Shown piece by piece: positions 11,557 through 24,590 of a DNA stretch of 64,000 bases. The stretch comes from Rostratula benghalensis (lineage: Eukaryota; Chordata; Aves; Charadriiformes; Rostratulidae): positions 2,428,639 through 2,492,638 of the forward strand of contig VXAI01000038.1 in assembly GCA_013399305.1 (NCBI GenBank), written 5' to 3'. Position 1 is the stretch's first letter. The number at the start of each line of letters is the position of its first letter. A program made the translations under genes and the position numbers. The notes under the pieces were generated by a model, which saw only the letters and a program-made list of their open reading frames with translations, searched no databases and was not told the origin of the DNA.

Positions 11557-14500
11557 CTGGAAGTACATAATTTTATCTATGGCCTGAATTTTCTGAACTC
11601 CAGTTCCAAAATTTTACATTCCAACAAGATACTGCATTCCAAAAGTAAAAATCAAACCAACCCCTCTCCCCAGCAACAACCTAACTATAATTAGCAGTCT
11701 GTTCTGCTATGCCATCACTACCATAACATTTTTCTATGTGACCTCTCTACTTTGCCCTGAAAGCTATACATTTGAAGGAAATACAGGAGGAACACATGGG
11801 CCATCAGTGTCACTTATTTAGTGACAAGTCCTACTATGAGAAGGGACTGCTGCTTTGAGAGTGCTGCTGTGAGGGATGACCTTAAAGATGATAAATGTTG
11901 CTGTTCTTTACTGTGCATGTCACAGATTAATTCACTTGATCTGATCTGATGGTTCCACAGAGTGCTAACAGGAGCTAAGTGCTACTGGCAATAGGAACTG
12001 ATTGGTTCAAGAGATGTCATTATCTCTGAATAAAGGCATTGATAGAACAGAGTCATTACAGACCCAGAGCTGACGGAAGTAACTGATACATCACCATAAA
12101 TTTTCCCTCATTCATATAATTCCCCATGATGCGCATATTTGAGCACGTGTTTCATTCCTTGAGTTGTTTCACTTTAAGAACATCCTCTTTTGCATGAGTA
12201 GTCCTACTAAAATTTGTGTATATGGTATACTACTCAGGTAAGCACAATTCATTTTACAGTAACAGTCCGCTCTTGAACTTTCGTGGCTCAGACAAAGCAG
12301 CAGTACCAAAGCCCACAGCCCTCAGTGGTCGAGCTGCAGGAATAAATAAAGCTCACTGGCTCTTCCCTATCCTGCTGCTCTGCCCAAATGTTTCATGTAA
12401 GCATGGCAGCACATCGCTTATGCCTAAGGTTCAGACCGGTTAAGGAATGTGGCAATAGGGCCACTGCCCACACCCAGAACACATGCAGGGCCTCTGTGCA
12501 ACAGCAAATCCAGCACAGAGCAGACACTTGTCATTAATTCTCCTTAAAAGCCAGAGAGTGGAGAAGAGAAAAGATGAGTGACAGTGATTGTGATCTTTTG
12601 TACAGTAATACATAACCTTGTGAGAGGACTACACTCTTGTTTTTAAATTGGCAGAGGCATCTTGCTTTTATTCAGCCACGTGTATTCTGAAATGGGGCAA
12701 GAGATACCCATCTGCCCAGCAGTCCTGGAAATGGCAGCTGGCTCTATGCTCAGCACTGACAGCCCCCTAGTACTACTAAGTACCCAGTATCACTTTATCT
12801 GTACAAAAACTCTAGCAATCTAAAACAGAGTATAAAGAACCCACTCTGTAAGTCCTTACCGGTATCTTAATGGTACTTTATCTGCCAGCTGTTTTTACTG
12901 ACCTAAGAAAACACTTCAGGATCATGGCTACAGAGACTTCCACATGTGCACAGTGATTAGTCCCCATTTACATCTGAATATTCACAGAACACGCAAGTCA
13001 GCAGAGTAGAAACTCACTGCTCTGTGGAACAGTTAGAATAGGAGAAATAAGAGTCCTCCTAAACGAGTCAGTAACCTTTCCTATTTCTGGCAAACAAATT
13101 TCTATATAAAACCCCTAAAAATAGTAAGAATCTTAACCCAAATAATAAAGTTGTGACACAAAAATAAATCTTGAGTAACTTTTCCATCAGAGCATATTTC
13201 CATGATTATCAAATAATTTTTTCAAATAGTATGTATACATACTACCTCCACGCTATTTATTCTTTCTACCATGAACATAAGGTTGGAACTTAACTACTGT
13301 ATTTTTAGCATACTCTATCTCCATAATGGCCACTATTATAACAGAGTATTATCTGTATCATAGTGATATTTCTTAATTACATTAAGCCCCAGCGGAATAT
13401 CCCTACCAGAACCACTCAAAATTCTCATTTTTCCAAAGAAATAGTTCTGAAAAAAAATAGTGTGTGATAACATACTAACTATTCTATCTTCCAAAACCAG
13501 TTTAGCTTTGGTTCATTTTGGAACTACACAGAGCTTCAGTTCAAGCAAGCAGAATTTACACTGGGGGCAAAAAAATAGAATTTCTCACCACACAGGAGAA
13601 GGGATCATTTTAACTAGGACTGCTGTGCTTTTTCACTTTCCCATCTACATACCAGTTCTGATGTAGCACAGACGCTTTAGTGCCAAAGTCATGTAACAGA
13701 GCATTTTGTTTCTGTAGTAATTCAAATGATGTTTGTTTTTAGCTTCCTCATTCCTTTAAAATGTTTTCATTAATCCAGAGAATAGGAACTTGGTACAATG
13801 GACAAATTCTGTGAACGTTTTTAGAATGCATCTTCAGTAGCAGTTAATAATTAACATAAGCAATAAAGGATTCCTTAGTTACTTGAGTACAATGTTTATC
13901 ACAATTATTGCAAGCCATAAATTTATTTCCCCATACTTAGGAGCTAATCTGTCACTGAAATTTTCTGATGTTTTCTCTTTGAATTTGGCAAATAAAGTAC
14001 ATTTTTAATTGCCCAGGTGAGCAGATGACAAAATTACAAGCAAGTAATAGACAACTGCAAAAAGCAGTAACTCACATCATCCTTTTTCTCCCTTCAGTTA
14101 GGTATTTTTCAAGTACACCACCAACAACATAAGAAAGAAAGAAAATCACCTGTGAATTTAGTTTGTTGTGGGTTTTGGGATTTTTTATAACCTCTTCCAC
14201 ATGCATAGTGGGATCTACGCAAGTTTTTAACTAGAAGTGGAAATTACATACCAACATTGTTAAATCTATTAAATGCTTGTAAATCCCACATATATGCTGT
14301 GAGAAAAACAAACAAAAACACAGCACAAATCACAACAAAAAAATAACAGATGCTTAAAATTCCCAAGAAATTTAGGACTGACATAACACTTTCATAGAGC
14401 TCATTTAAAATAATTAGGATGTAATAACAACATAGAGCACATGCAAACTCACTGCAAACAAAGGATAATGCCATGTTTTCCTAGCTTCAGTAATTTCCCT

Positions 14501-17500
14501 CATTTTCCTCCATTGTGCATGCTAGACATAATGCTTATAGGCTGAAAAACTACCAGAAAATTGCACCTTTTATCATCTCTTATTGTTTCCCAGTCATTCC
14601 ATATTGCATTTGTTTATCAATAGTAACGCTCACACCATACTCATACAACTCTAGGATTTCTTTTTTGGCCCTTCTGCTCCATTAGAGGATATCTAACATT
14701 ATCAACTATCCATTTCCTTGTCAGGTTTAAATTAGCATAGTTATTACCTGATCAATCAATTATTCATTCACGTCAATAACTATTTCACATACCTCCTGCT
14801 TTCAAGAGTTCAGGCTGCCCTCTCTTTTGTTACACAGGGCAGCTGTTATTTCATTGCTTCCTTTTAACTTTGGCAGCGTACCAGATAAGTTACCATCATA
14901 AATGTCTCCTTTCAGTTGAGTATTTGTCATGTACAGCCATGAACTTCATTATCTGTATTATAAGGAATTTGATCTTGAGTTGGCAAGATTTCTTTTTAAA
15001 TTAAGGCTGCAAACCGAGATGCTTCACCTGAACACACCATCCATTGCCCTACATAGAAGACACAGCTGGACTCCACCTAACAAACATTGCCAAGGTTTGT
15101 GTCTTAACAAAATAGAGCAAAATTGCAAGGGCCAGAACTGCAAGTGTTAAATATTGATGTTCTTTGGTATGTTTTGATAGGTTGATTATAATACAACATT
15201 TAATATATAAAAAATTTATCTTTGTAGAAAGCACAAAATATTGCATCTGCCTAACAAAAGAAATACCTTCTTGAATAATCACACTACATCATTACATCCT
15301 TTCATAGCTTCTACCACCCTGCTCTCAAAGCAGAATAATCTCACAAGAACTTTTAAGTCCATCACACAGATGAAGAAATCTTTTGTCCTTTGTGATCCAG
15401 ATAATATGGATTTTGACATCATGGATAAAAAAATATTACCTTATTGACATGCATGAATTAGGCATGATTTTGCTCTAAATTTATTGTAAATCCTGAGCAT
15501 AACTTTAATAATTTTTGCACATCGCACATAATTATTGTGTATACGCTGCAGTGAAACATTCAGGTCAGGAAGATAAATTCAAAGTTTCACAGACTTAAGA
15601 ATAAACTGGTACCATGTGTTTCCTTGTCCCTGTATTTCAAAAATGAACCACTAAAAATTCTTACTTAGTTGAATGAGTTGTTTTCTTGAGAATTTAACTG
15701 CAGGCTTGCATTAGAGTGCTCCATCTTTCTCACATTTAAAGGAATACAACAAGCAATAAATGAAAACATAAGGTCAATGAAACTCCTTCAGATCAGATTT
15801 TTTTCTTTAAGAAATAAGCATAGGTACTAATCATTATATAAAAATCTTATCTTAATATTCAACTAATAAAATGAGCAACCTCATGTTAACTGAATTAATT
15901 ATATCCATTCCAATTTATTTAAGTTCATCCCTTCTGCTAATGCATTTATTTTCTCATTGTTTAATTTTTAGTGTAAACTTCCTCACTTAATTTTAAGGTT
16001 ATGTTTTAGTCTTTCTGCAGTTATATTCATATTGTCAAAAACTGCATGGAGATTACTGGGTTCTTCTTCCAGGTGATATATTAACTCCCAGATGAAAGCT
16101 TGCGTATTACTCAATTCAAAAAGGCATTCATAATGCTCACTTCAAAATAACTTGTCAAAACACGTTTGCATAAAGCTATTTTACTCTGATAAATTGTACA
16201 CATTGCTTTTTGAATCCTCCTTAGACAGTTTCTTTTGTTCAACTTATCAATACAGCAATTCTCATTTAGTGCTTCATTTAAAATCATACTTTTTTTTAAC
16301 ATCCGTGTTTTTTTCCTATATTTTGTTTCTATGCAAAACTAATTAAGTGAACATTTATTATGAGGGGTTTTTGCCAGTTATTCTTCTTTTTATGTTCCAG
16401 ATTAAGACTGCAGTTGCCCTTCCCAAAAACTGAATACTACCAACTCTATGAAGGATCATTTAAATTCCATAAATATTTTACATTTTCTCAACTTTTAATC
16501 ATTTTGCATTAAGAATATATATATGAAAGAAAAAACAACAATTGCCTCACAATTTCAGCAGTAACATATTGTCTACAAACACACATACTAAGGTTCATAT
16601 TAAGAAAACTATGTTATAATTGTATTCCAGTGCAGTCGAGCAGTTTCATTTTCACTCTCTCAGTTGTGTTGACTGCAATTCCTGGGTTTGGTAGCTCTTT
16701 CCAAATAAATGTTGAGGAATACAGGAAGTCAGGGGAATTCACATGCATTATGTTCTGAGGCACAGTTCTCTAGGCCTCCTTCCTACATGTACACAATCAC
16801 AAAGGAAAAAATAAAAAAAGAAATAGCCATTTGAAAAAAGAAGCCATGTAAGTACACCTCAGAACATTTTTTTAAAAACCTGCGGCAACTGAAGCATAGC
16901 ATGTACAATATGGAAAGAATTTCCAAAGGCACATATTATCACTGTTGGAGGGCATGTAATTCCTGTACCCACAATGGATACTGGAAGCCCGTTCAGACAG
17001 AGCAGCAAAGCAAAGCACTAAGCTTCGTCCCTTCAAGGACCACTGGTCCCTGACAACTTTTGTGTCAAAAAACCATCACAGGAAAGAAGAAAAATTTAAG
17101 TTCACATTGCAAGCATAAGGTGCTTTCCACATTATGCAAATATTTGTTCACTACTGTGGAGCAAATATAGGGCTATAATGCAAAAGTAGCTTGTCCATGT
17201 CAACATTGTTCACATCCAAAGCAGCTGGAAAACCATCCTAGTGAAAAGCTCAGATTAAAATAGCTGACTAAAGGCTTTAAGAAGAAGCAATGTAATAAAG
17301 CGTGGAGAAACACTACTCAGAACTAAAACTGACAGAACTGTTTAACTGACAGAAGTGACTCTGGCACTTAAGGTAATGAAAAATGCACTAAAAACCAGCT
17401 AGAAATATGTACGCAGTGTCTTTCAATGCCAAAACCCTCGCAGGATCCCATCCAAGTTTTGAGGAGGGGCCTTCCTTATGTTAACTGCAGAATTTGACAC

Positions 17501-20500
17501 TAGTCCATCTAGAAATCTTATTACTATTACAGTAATATAAACCATTTCAGTAACTTATTAATTATTAATCAAAAAGAAGGAACTTTTGCTGATCTTAAGT
17601 GGCAGCTGCAAGAAACACCTTCGCTTGATCAACAACCTTGGCTTTTCTATAAAACACCAGAAAAATCCAAATTGTGTCTTGTGCATAAAACACTGCTACA
17701 TGCTTTACTCAGAACTAGGAACGTTCATATCTCGTTCTCTTCCCATCACTTAAACCATTTAAGTGCAAGAAATGGCAAGAGAGAGATACTTCAGCAAACA
17801 TGTTACATTACGTAACTATGAACAAAACAATATTTAATTCTAATATTCCCACAAACAAAAACAGGGTAAAGAATATCTTTATCTTTAAAACTGGCTAGTG
17901 CAAATTTACCCCAGTGTTTGTGCACATGAGGAATTCAAGGCAATCATAGATGCCTAATTCCATCATTCTTGTGCCCATCCAACTCACAGCTGCGTTACTG
18001 GATTACCACCAGTTACCACATCCTAACCAGTCTGAAGACAACAGGGCAAACAAGAAATGCAAAATGACGTGCAAAACCTCAATTGCAACGGGAATAGAAA
18101 CAGCACATTTGAGCTGAAATTGATAACAAATGTGGTTCCTATCCCTTGTAAACAAATGCAAGATCCTAGTTCTCTTGGCAAACAAGATTTCTAAGTCAGT
18201 TTATGCTCTTTTTAGCTAGAGGCGTTATGAGAAGTTTTTGGCCTGGCTGCCGATGGACTTTGAGAGCACGTGTCATGATGCAGGAGGCCAAGACTAAACA
18301 ACACCGACAACTGTTCGCTTTCCAGTTTCTCTCAGCAACGACACTTGGGACCAGCAATTCTTAATACTACAATTCACAGAGTTGTTATCAATGATCAACA
18401 AAAGATACAGCTAGTTATCACTGAGAAATAGGCTGGTTCGTTTCCTTCAAAGAAAATAACTTAAGTATAAGAAACAGTTGCTATAGGGAATCAACTGAGA
18501 GTGAAAGCCTGGAGACAGCACATTAACACAGAATGGCATCAGGGAAAAAAATAATTCAGTTTATATCAGTGTCGTCAGTTGCTAGAAACCACTAAAGCAG
18601 CATATATAAATCTGTTTTAATATTCACCATTTCAAGATTTTAGAAATATATTTTAAAAATTGATGCAGGGCATTTTACTCCTGAAGCGTAATCATTTTTC
18701 TGTATGAAATACCAACTTGTGAATGTACCCAAATCAATATGCACATTTCCTTTCCCTTTGGAAAAAAATTAGGGTTCTTAAATGGTAAGTATACAACATA
18801 ACCTGGAGATAATTCCAGCATTTTCGATATACTCTAAACATTGGGACTGAAATACCACTCCTTTTTGCCTTCCAGTATTAGGCTTCCTTAAAACTAATTA
18901 AGCTCAACTATTGTTTATCTCTAATTAACATCAGTATATTGGGAAAGAATTTGATACTTTAGTTCTTTATCTAAGATAAAGTGCGATACAGCACAGAGAC
19001 TGGACACCTCAGAGACTGGACAGAGAATTACCTACAGCTACATTACAACCTCACCAAATTTTATCAGGTCCGTACACGCTTTTACTTCACTTTCCCAGTA
19101 TTTATATTTATTTGTCATGAAAATGCAACATAACCATTTTGAGAGATATATTTCCTATTACAATTTCTAGCAATTAGATGTGTAAACTATTAAAAAAGAA
19201 TACACATTTTTAAACCCCTGAAGATGATATCTTGCATTGTTGATTTCTTAACAAAAACTAAGAATTCTGCGATCAAGCGAACTAATTAAATGCAGTTTGT
19301 GAAAAGATATAAGATATTAGGGAAGGTAAGGAGGGGGCTGACTGTCTTTGGTGCCTTACAAGTTACATGGAATGATGGACATTTTCCTAGAGCTGAGGCA
19401 TTTTGAAATCCATCCTCTCTTCTGAGGGCTCCCTGTAATACAAGCATTTGAAAGTTCTCTGCCATCGTGCAGGAAACGAGTTCTGAGATCTCTTAGCCTT
19501 TAGTCAAAGTCCATGGGCACGGTGAACAAGTTCAAAATTGAACAAGTCGATGCAGAAAACACCACCTCAGAAGCCCTGGTATCGTATACAGCAAAGATGC
19601 CAAAAGCAACTTTTCAGTCCTGATCTCCATTAGTACCCCTATCTTCCAAACTCACATAGAACAATGTGAATCAGATTATTTAGACTGTAAAATACATTAA
19701 ATGAGAAGCGTAATTGTAATCTAACCACTCAAAAAATAGGTTTCTGAAGTTACCATTTTCTTGAACTATTTCTACCATTACACTGTTTCATCCAGTTTTA
19801 CCTCTTTTTCATGGCACAGAAAGAGTTATTTCCGGCAACTTAAAGAAACTTCAATATTTTCTGTACATTTCAGTCCTTTGTATATGCAACCAAACTAGCG
19901 TTTTATTTAGTGAAAGTATCATGTACATATTAATTATTAGTTACTAATTTTTACAGTACCTTCTTATTTCTCACATTTACACCTGCAGATGGTCCTCCTC
20001 CTTCCAGCAGAATTTCCCTGCACGCTCAACAGACTCTAAGTTCTGCCAATAAGTAGCCCTAGCTCTTTAAGCTCCCATGCCTGATTTTCAGTCCTTAGGC
20101 GTCTTCCTTATTCTCCAGCCCCTAAGGAGAAAACGAGCTAGAAAGAATATGTATGACTGGCTCCCGAAAGGACCGTGCCTCTCATGGAGCACAAACCTCA
20201 ACAACTCAGATGCAGATCCATGGCAGGATGTAGATGTGAAAATGCAGCATCAGGTTTCATGAGGGCGACTCTAAGAAGTTTTCTTCAAAGTCAACGCAGA
20301 GGTATGCAGTAATGGAGACAAACATTCAACCTATGTCTAAAGAAGTATCTTCAGTAAAAGTAACATGGCAGGACCAGCCAAGAACTTAAGCAATGAAGAG
20401 AAACCGTAATAAATAGGTCACTTATACAGTTCAACTCTGCAACGTTTGGTGCACTAACAAGCTGAAGCAAAAAGAATGGACTAATGTTCAATAGCTACAT

Positions 20501-20750
20501 ATTCAAAAGCCAACTGTATTTTTTAATTGGCATTTCATTAGTTGTACTATATACAATTAGGTAATGAAATATGAAATGATACATCATTCAAAAACATAAT
20601 TTAAAGATCTATTACATAGTTCCTTTTACAACACCTATTAGTCTTCAGACAGCTTCTATAAAGATTTACTGCATTAAATCACACAAGGAAAGCGGGAACA
20701 ATCCTGATTTACATTAAAAAAGAGAAAAACGCAACAGCTCTGACATTTAC
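11557..20750. other. Long AT-rich gene-free stretch, intron-like
   Basis: About 9.2 kb without a supported exon, RNA gene or recognisable repeat family. A strong acceptor/donor pair around 12845-12890 was examined, but all frames carry stops. The longest ATG-started frames are under 80 codons and fit chance. It is interpreted as an intron of the minus-strand candidate gene. Confidence 0.45.
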
Positions 20751-20828
20751 CCAGGTACCCAAGTTATCCTCAGGCACTTGGGCTCATCTCTCATTTCAGC
20801 GATGAAGTTGTTCAGAGAAAAGTAATTC
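20751..20828 (-). CDS. Candidate internal coding exon, unknown protein
   Basis: 78 nt on the minus strand, bounded by an AG with a weak pyrimidine tract (ATGACATGTAG) and a donor GTAAATG. The single open frame starts after one base with NYFSLNNFIAEM, then RDEPKCL, and ends RITWVPG with two bases left over. The same frame stays open upstream to about 20868, so the true left boundary of the peptide is uncertain. Phases fit the candidates at 24560-24590 and 11436-11556. The peptide composition is protein-like, but the acceptor is poor. Confidence 0.25.
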
Positions 20829-23800
20829 CTACATGTCATATACAGATTAATCTGCTTCTTGCCAAGTGAGCTCTGTCAAATCCTTCTGATGTCCCAAGCT
20901 AAGGCGTCCTATAGAATGTATAATTATTATGATAGCCTAGAAACATGACAGCGAGACGGACACAAGAAATAATATCCTCCAAATTAAGGTAAAAAATATC
21001 TGAACAAATATCACGTAATTCATTTCATTCAGGTAGACACACTTCCTTCAAGTAATGTGACCAATAGAAGCATACTGGTTTGAAGGACAAAGGAAGGAGG
21101 CATGTACTTCCTATAACACTGTACAACATTCAAATACTAGTCATAGTCCTATTTGCCTATTACTACATATTTATGAATTTTATAGTTACAGAGCTTCTAA
21201 TTTATACTACATAAAAAGGCGTTTTAAAACATAAGTGATTTCTACTTTGTTACACATGATAAAAATAAATGTATTTCTGTCCATGCAGTTCTTTCTGAAA
21301 CAGGTGGGATTCAACTTGTGCAGAAGGTGAAGGAGTCAGACCTGTGATGTGACTTCCACTTGTAGCACTGTTTATTTTTGTTTCCACAACACAGAAAAGC
21401 TTAGCATTGATTTCTGTTTAGTCAAATTCATAATTCCATTCTCATTCAAAATATTCTACTGCAAACTTAACTTCTGAGTAGACACTTAAGCTCTTCTGCT
21501 GAACTAAAGCTTTAACACTATTCAGACTTTTTCTTTTAATATCCTTGGAATCAAGAAAGTAAGAAATTACAAGAATAATCTTGTTAATCTTGTTAACTTC
21601 CTCTAAGTAAAGACAACCTTCGATAACTCTAATTCAAGAGATACTTCACCTGGGTCAGAGATTTTTGCTTTGCTTTCACCTTCGGTTCTGTACTTCCAAA
21701 TTACAACTCAGCAATTTGCACATTTACTGATCACCACAAATAGGACTTCTTACATCAATACAAAGATTGTCTCAAAGTAACTTAACTTCTCCTGCTTTAC
21801 ATCAAAATTTGAAGTCTTCATATGTGATTTGAACTTTAACAAGAACTATGAAATAGGATACTCTCTAAGCTCTAGACCGTGCAGTACAAATTTCAACCTA
21901 CACGAACACACAAAAACCTCAACAGGAGCCTTGTAACTCTATAGTGACTTAAGATTTTGGCAACCTTTTCCAAAGAACAATTATGCCTTTCTTAACAGCT
22001 ACATAAGGCCTGAAGTAGTTTCCTTATACACAATGAAGACCTTTTTAAAATTTTTGAGATCAGCAAGAAATTGTCATTGAAAAAGAAAAAAAATAAATCA
22101 CATCTTCTAACATAATTACAATAACGCAAGAATTTTTAATTAAGCAGAAATTGAAGAGTTGTTCCTCAGCTTAGAATTTGCAGCATGGGAAGGGCGGATG
22201 TCTTTCTCAGGTAAGATTCTGGTATGGCTCCATAAAAGTCAGGGAAATGCTTAGCTGTGGTTCTTATGTGACTACAGGTAATGCAAGATACATGACTGAA
22301 AATTCAAACAAGTACTGACATTTGCATCAATTGGCCAAACAGTTCTGTAATTTGCTTTAGTACAGTGAGGTGTTTCACAGAAACTGGTTGCCACAGGAAA
22401 ACTAAATACCCCAAAGCCGCAGCAACAGGAACTGAATTATGAACTAGAGAGCTGTTACTTTACATGGGGAGTTGGGGAGAGAAGTGAGCCTCTCACAGCA
22501 CAAACGGTGCACGTCTGCGCTTTATCATTTCAGCTCAACTAATACCAGTTTAAGGTGTCCTATCAAACGTCTACCTTCAAATTAAATGTATTTTATCTAT
22601 ATATAATAAAATACGGTTGATATACAGAGTCTGACAAAAAACCACTTTATCTACAGATTCTGATAGACAGCAAATCAAAATAATTCAAGCAACAAAATGC
22701 ACTTTGTGGAAGTAGCTTATTTCACTGTGTAGGCTAAACGTATTTTGAGGAAGAATTACATTTCGTTTGGCAATTTATTTTATTGACAAAGCGTATTTCA
22801 TCAGATATTGCTTCGCATTTTGTAGACAAATGCATGTTGTCAAATACCCTATTTCCTTTGCTGAAAGAAAAGTATTTTTCCACAGATTCTAAACTTCTCC
22901 TGAGAGCACGATGGATTCCACTCAACAGTAGGTTCTACAGAGAAGGTGCTTGTATTTTAAACTTGTTAAAAATAGCACTGATATGTGTGTGATTGTGATC
23001 TGTCCCAGTAATGAATAATCATTACGGTAAGGTTAAAAAAATAATCAATACCTAAATATTTTTAGGTTCTGCAATTCTAATTTATGCAGTACGTTTACTG
23101 AAACTTTACTGTTGCCTGTGGTTAGCCGTGTCGTTCCTGAACCAGGTCGCCACGCCTAACCACAGGCAACACTTTACCCTCAACTCAAACCAACTATGAG
23201 GTTTTAGAGCAGTAACTCCCAAACGTAGGTACTCCTATCATTTCTGAAGACAATTACTTTTCATTGCTTGCTTTCTGAAATATTTTCTCTTATTACATGA
23301 GTAAAGTGTCGTTTTATCAGACAATGAACCCATTGTAACATTATGACAGAATCTGGATCCAACTTCAGGTGATTACTTCAGCTTGTTCTTAGGCTATCTT
23401 TAACAAATAAACAGAAAACCCACAAAACCCACATATAAACCACATATGAAAAAGTCTTTGTGGGAATATTGATTAAATGAATTATATGCACATATTTTTC
23501 ATGCAGTTGTGACAACAGTTCAGAAAAAAAATCCCAGGCATATCCTGCATATTCAGTCCAGATAAAGTACACATCTTAAACACCTATATTCTAACACCTA
23601 CTTCAAAAATATTAACCTTATGTTTCTATTTGCTAATCTCTGTTATCAGCTTAGTAATTTCAAGTTAAATCAGAATTAAACTTGAAACATTAAAATTGTG
23701 TTTTGTTCACATTAGCGTTAAACTGACCAGGAGTCATTCTTTGAATATCAAAGAAGCATTCTTCATGAGGAGTCTGTCTTTAAAAAGAGTTTGTGGACAG

Positions 23801-24559
23801 ACACCACGAAGAGCTTCAGAATTATCAGCTACTGCCTTTAGGGCTAATTTACCCAGAAGGTTAAAAAGGCACCCATTTGTGCTGGAAGTGTTAGAAACAT
23901 TACATCCATTAAACATACATGGAAGCACCGGTATTGGGAGGGCTATCTTTGTCAAGCACTCTGTTTGCTATTTCTTTTTCACCTAGCGTCATTTTTTCTA
24001 CTTTAATGATAAAAGAATTAGTAATTTGCTTCCAAATAAATTCCATCCTAAGTAACCAAGCAAATCCATGGAGACTAACAGAGAGCTTGCTTGTGAAACT
24101 TGCTTGTGAAACAGAAAGAGCAAGAAAGAAAATGTGCAATTTACTCTTAAATACTCTGTAGGAATCATCTACATTTATTTAAAAAGAGCACCAATATGTA
24201 AGCAATGATTTTCCAAAATCCAGAAAACGCTGAGACAGCTGGTACCAAGGGAAATTATGCCTTTCAATAAAGGGTAAAGCAGGAAGAAGCAACAACAACA
24301 AAAACTAAAAACCCCCAACCCTTTCATATTTGAAAAGGCTGGATGGTCAGCAGAGAATATGTCAGGTACTCAAAGTTTCCGCTTTTTTATCTCTAACCAA
24401 CTTACTCTTTTTCCACCTGGCAGTCATAAACTTTTGGGCATTCCTACAGAACTAGGGCATCTTGCAAAGAACCATATCTTATTTTATAGAATTGCTATCT
24501 GTTTCACCTGTAATAAACAGAATAAATTTGACACCTAGTAGGAGTAACCATCTACTTAC
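20829..24559. other. Gene-free stretch, intron-like, contains a hairpin
   Basis: No supported exon. A CAG/GTGAAG donor near 21652 follows a 34-codon open stretch, but no adequate acceptor was found. The notable object is the 60-base inverted repeat at 23111-23170. Confidence 0.4.
23103..23178. repeat. 60-nt inverted-repeat hairpin with flanking 8-bp direct repeat
   Basis: Bases 23111-23125 are the exact reverse complement of 23156-23170 (GTTGCCTGTGGTTAG). Pairing continues inward with only two mismatches through the first 23 positions, leaving a loop of about 14 bases. The arms are richer in CpG than the surrounding intron. Immediately outside lie ACTTTACT (23103-23110) and ACTTTACC (23171-23178), a 7/8 match that looks like a target-site duplication. 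Possible readings are a tiny fold-back or MITE-like insertion, or a pre-miRNA-like hairpin. No known family is recognised. Confidence 0.75.
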
Positions 24560-24590
24560 TCCAGCAGCTGCATGGGGCAGAAGACTTTGC
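24560..24590 (-). CDS. Candidate 31-nt microexon (weak)
   Basis: On the minus strand, an excellent acceptor (GCTGCCTCTCCCTAG) and a strong donor (GTAAGTAG) enclose 31 nt. All three frames are open, so coding potential says nothing. With two leading bases it reads KVFCPMQLL and leaves two bases, which fits both neighbours in the phase chain (27586-27611 and 20751-20828). Exons this short are often decoys, so the evidence is splice-site strength only. Confidence 0.18.

Noticed and set aside
12845..12891. Strong acceptor (TGTTTTCTTAG) and donor (GTAAGG) on the minus strand
   Set aside because: All three frames of the enclosed segment contain stops, so it is a pseudo-exon or non-coding.
21652..21720. 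CAG/GTGAAG donor after an open stretch (KYRTEGESKAKISDPG, minus strand)
   Set aside because: No adequate acceptor was found upstream of it.
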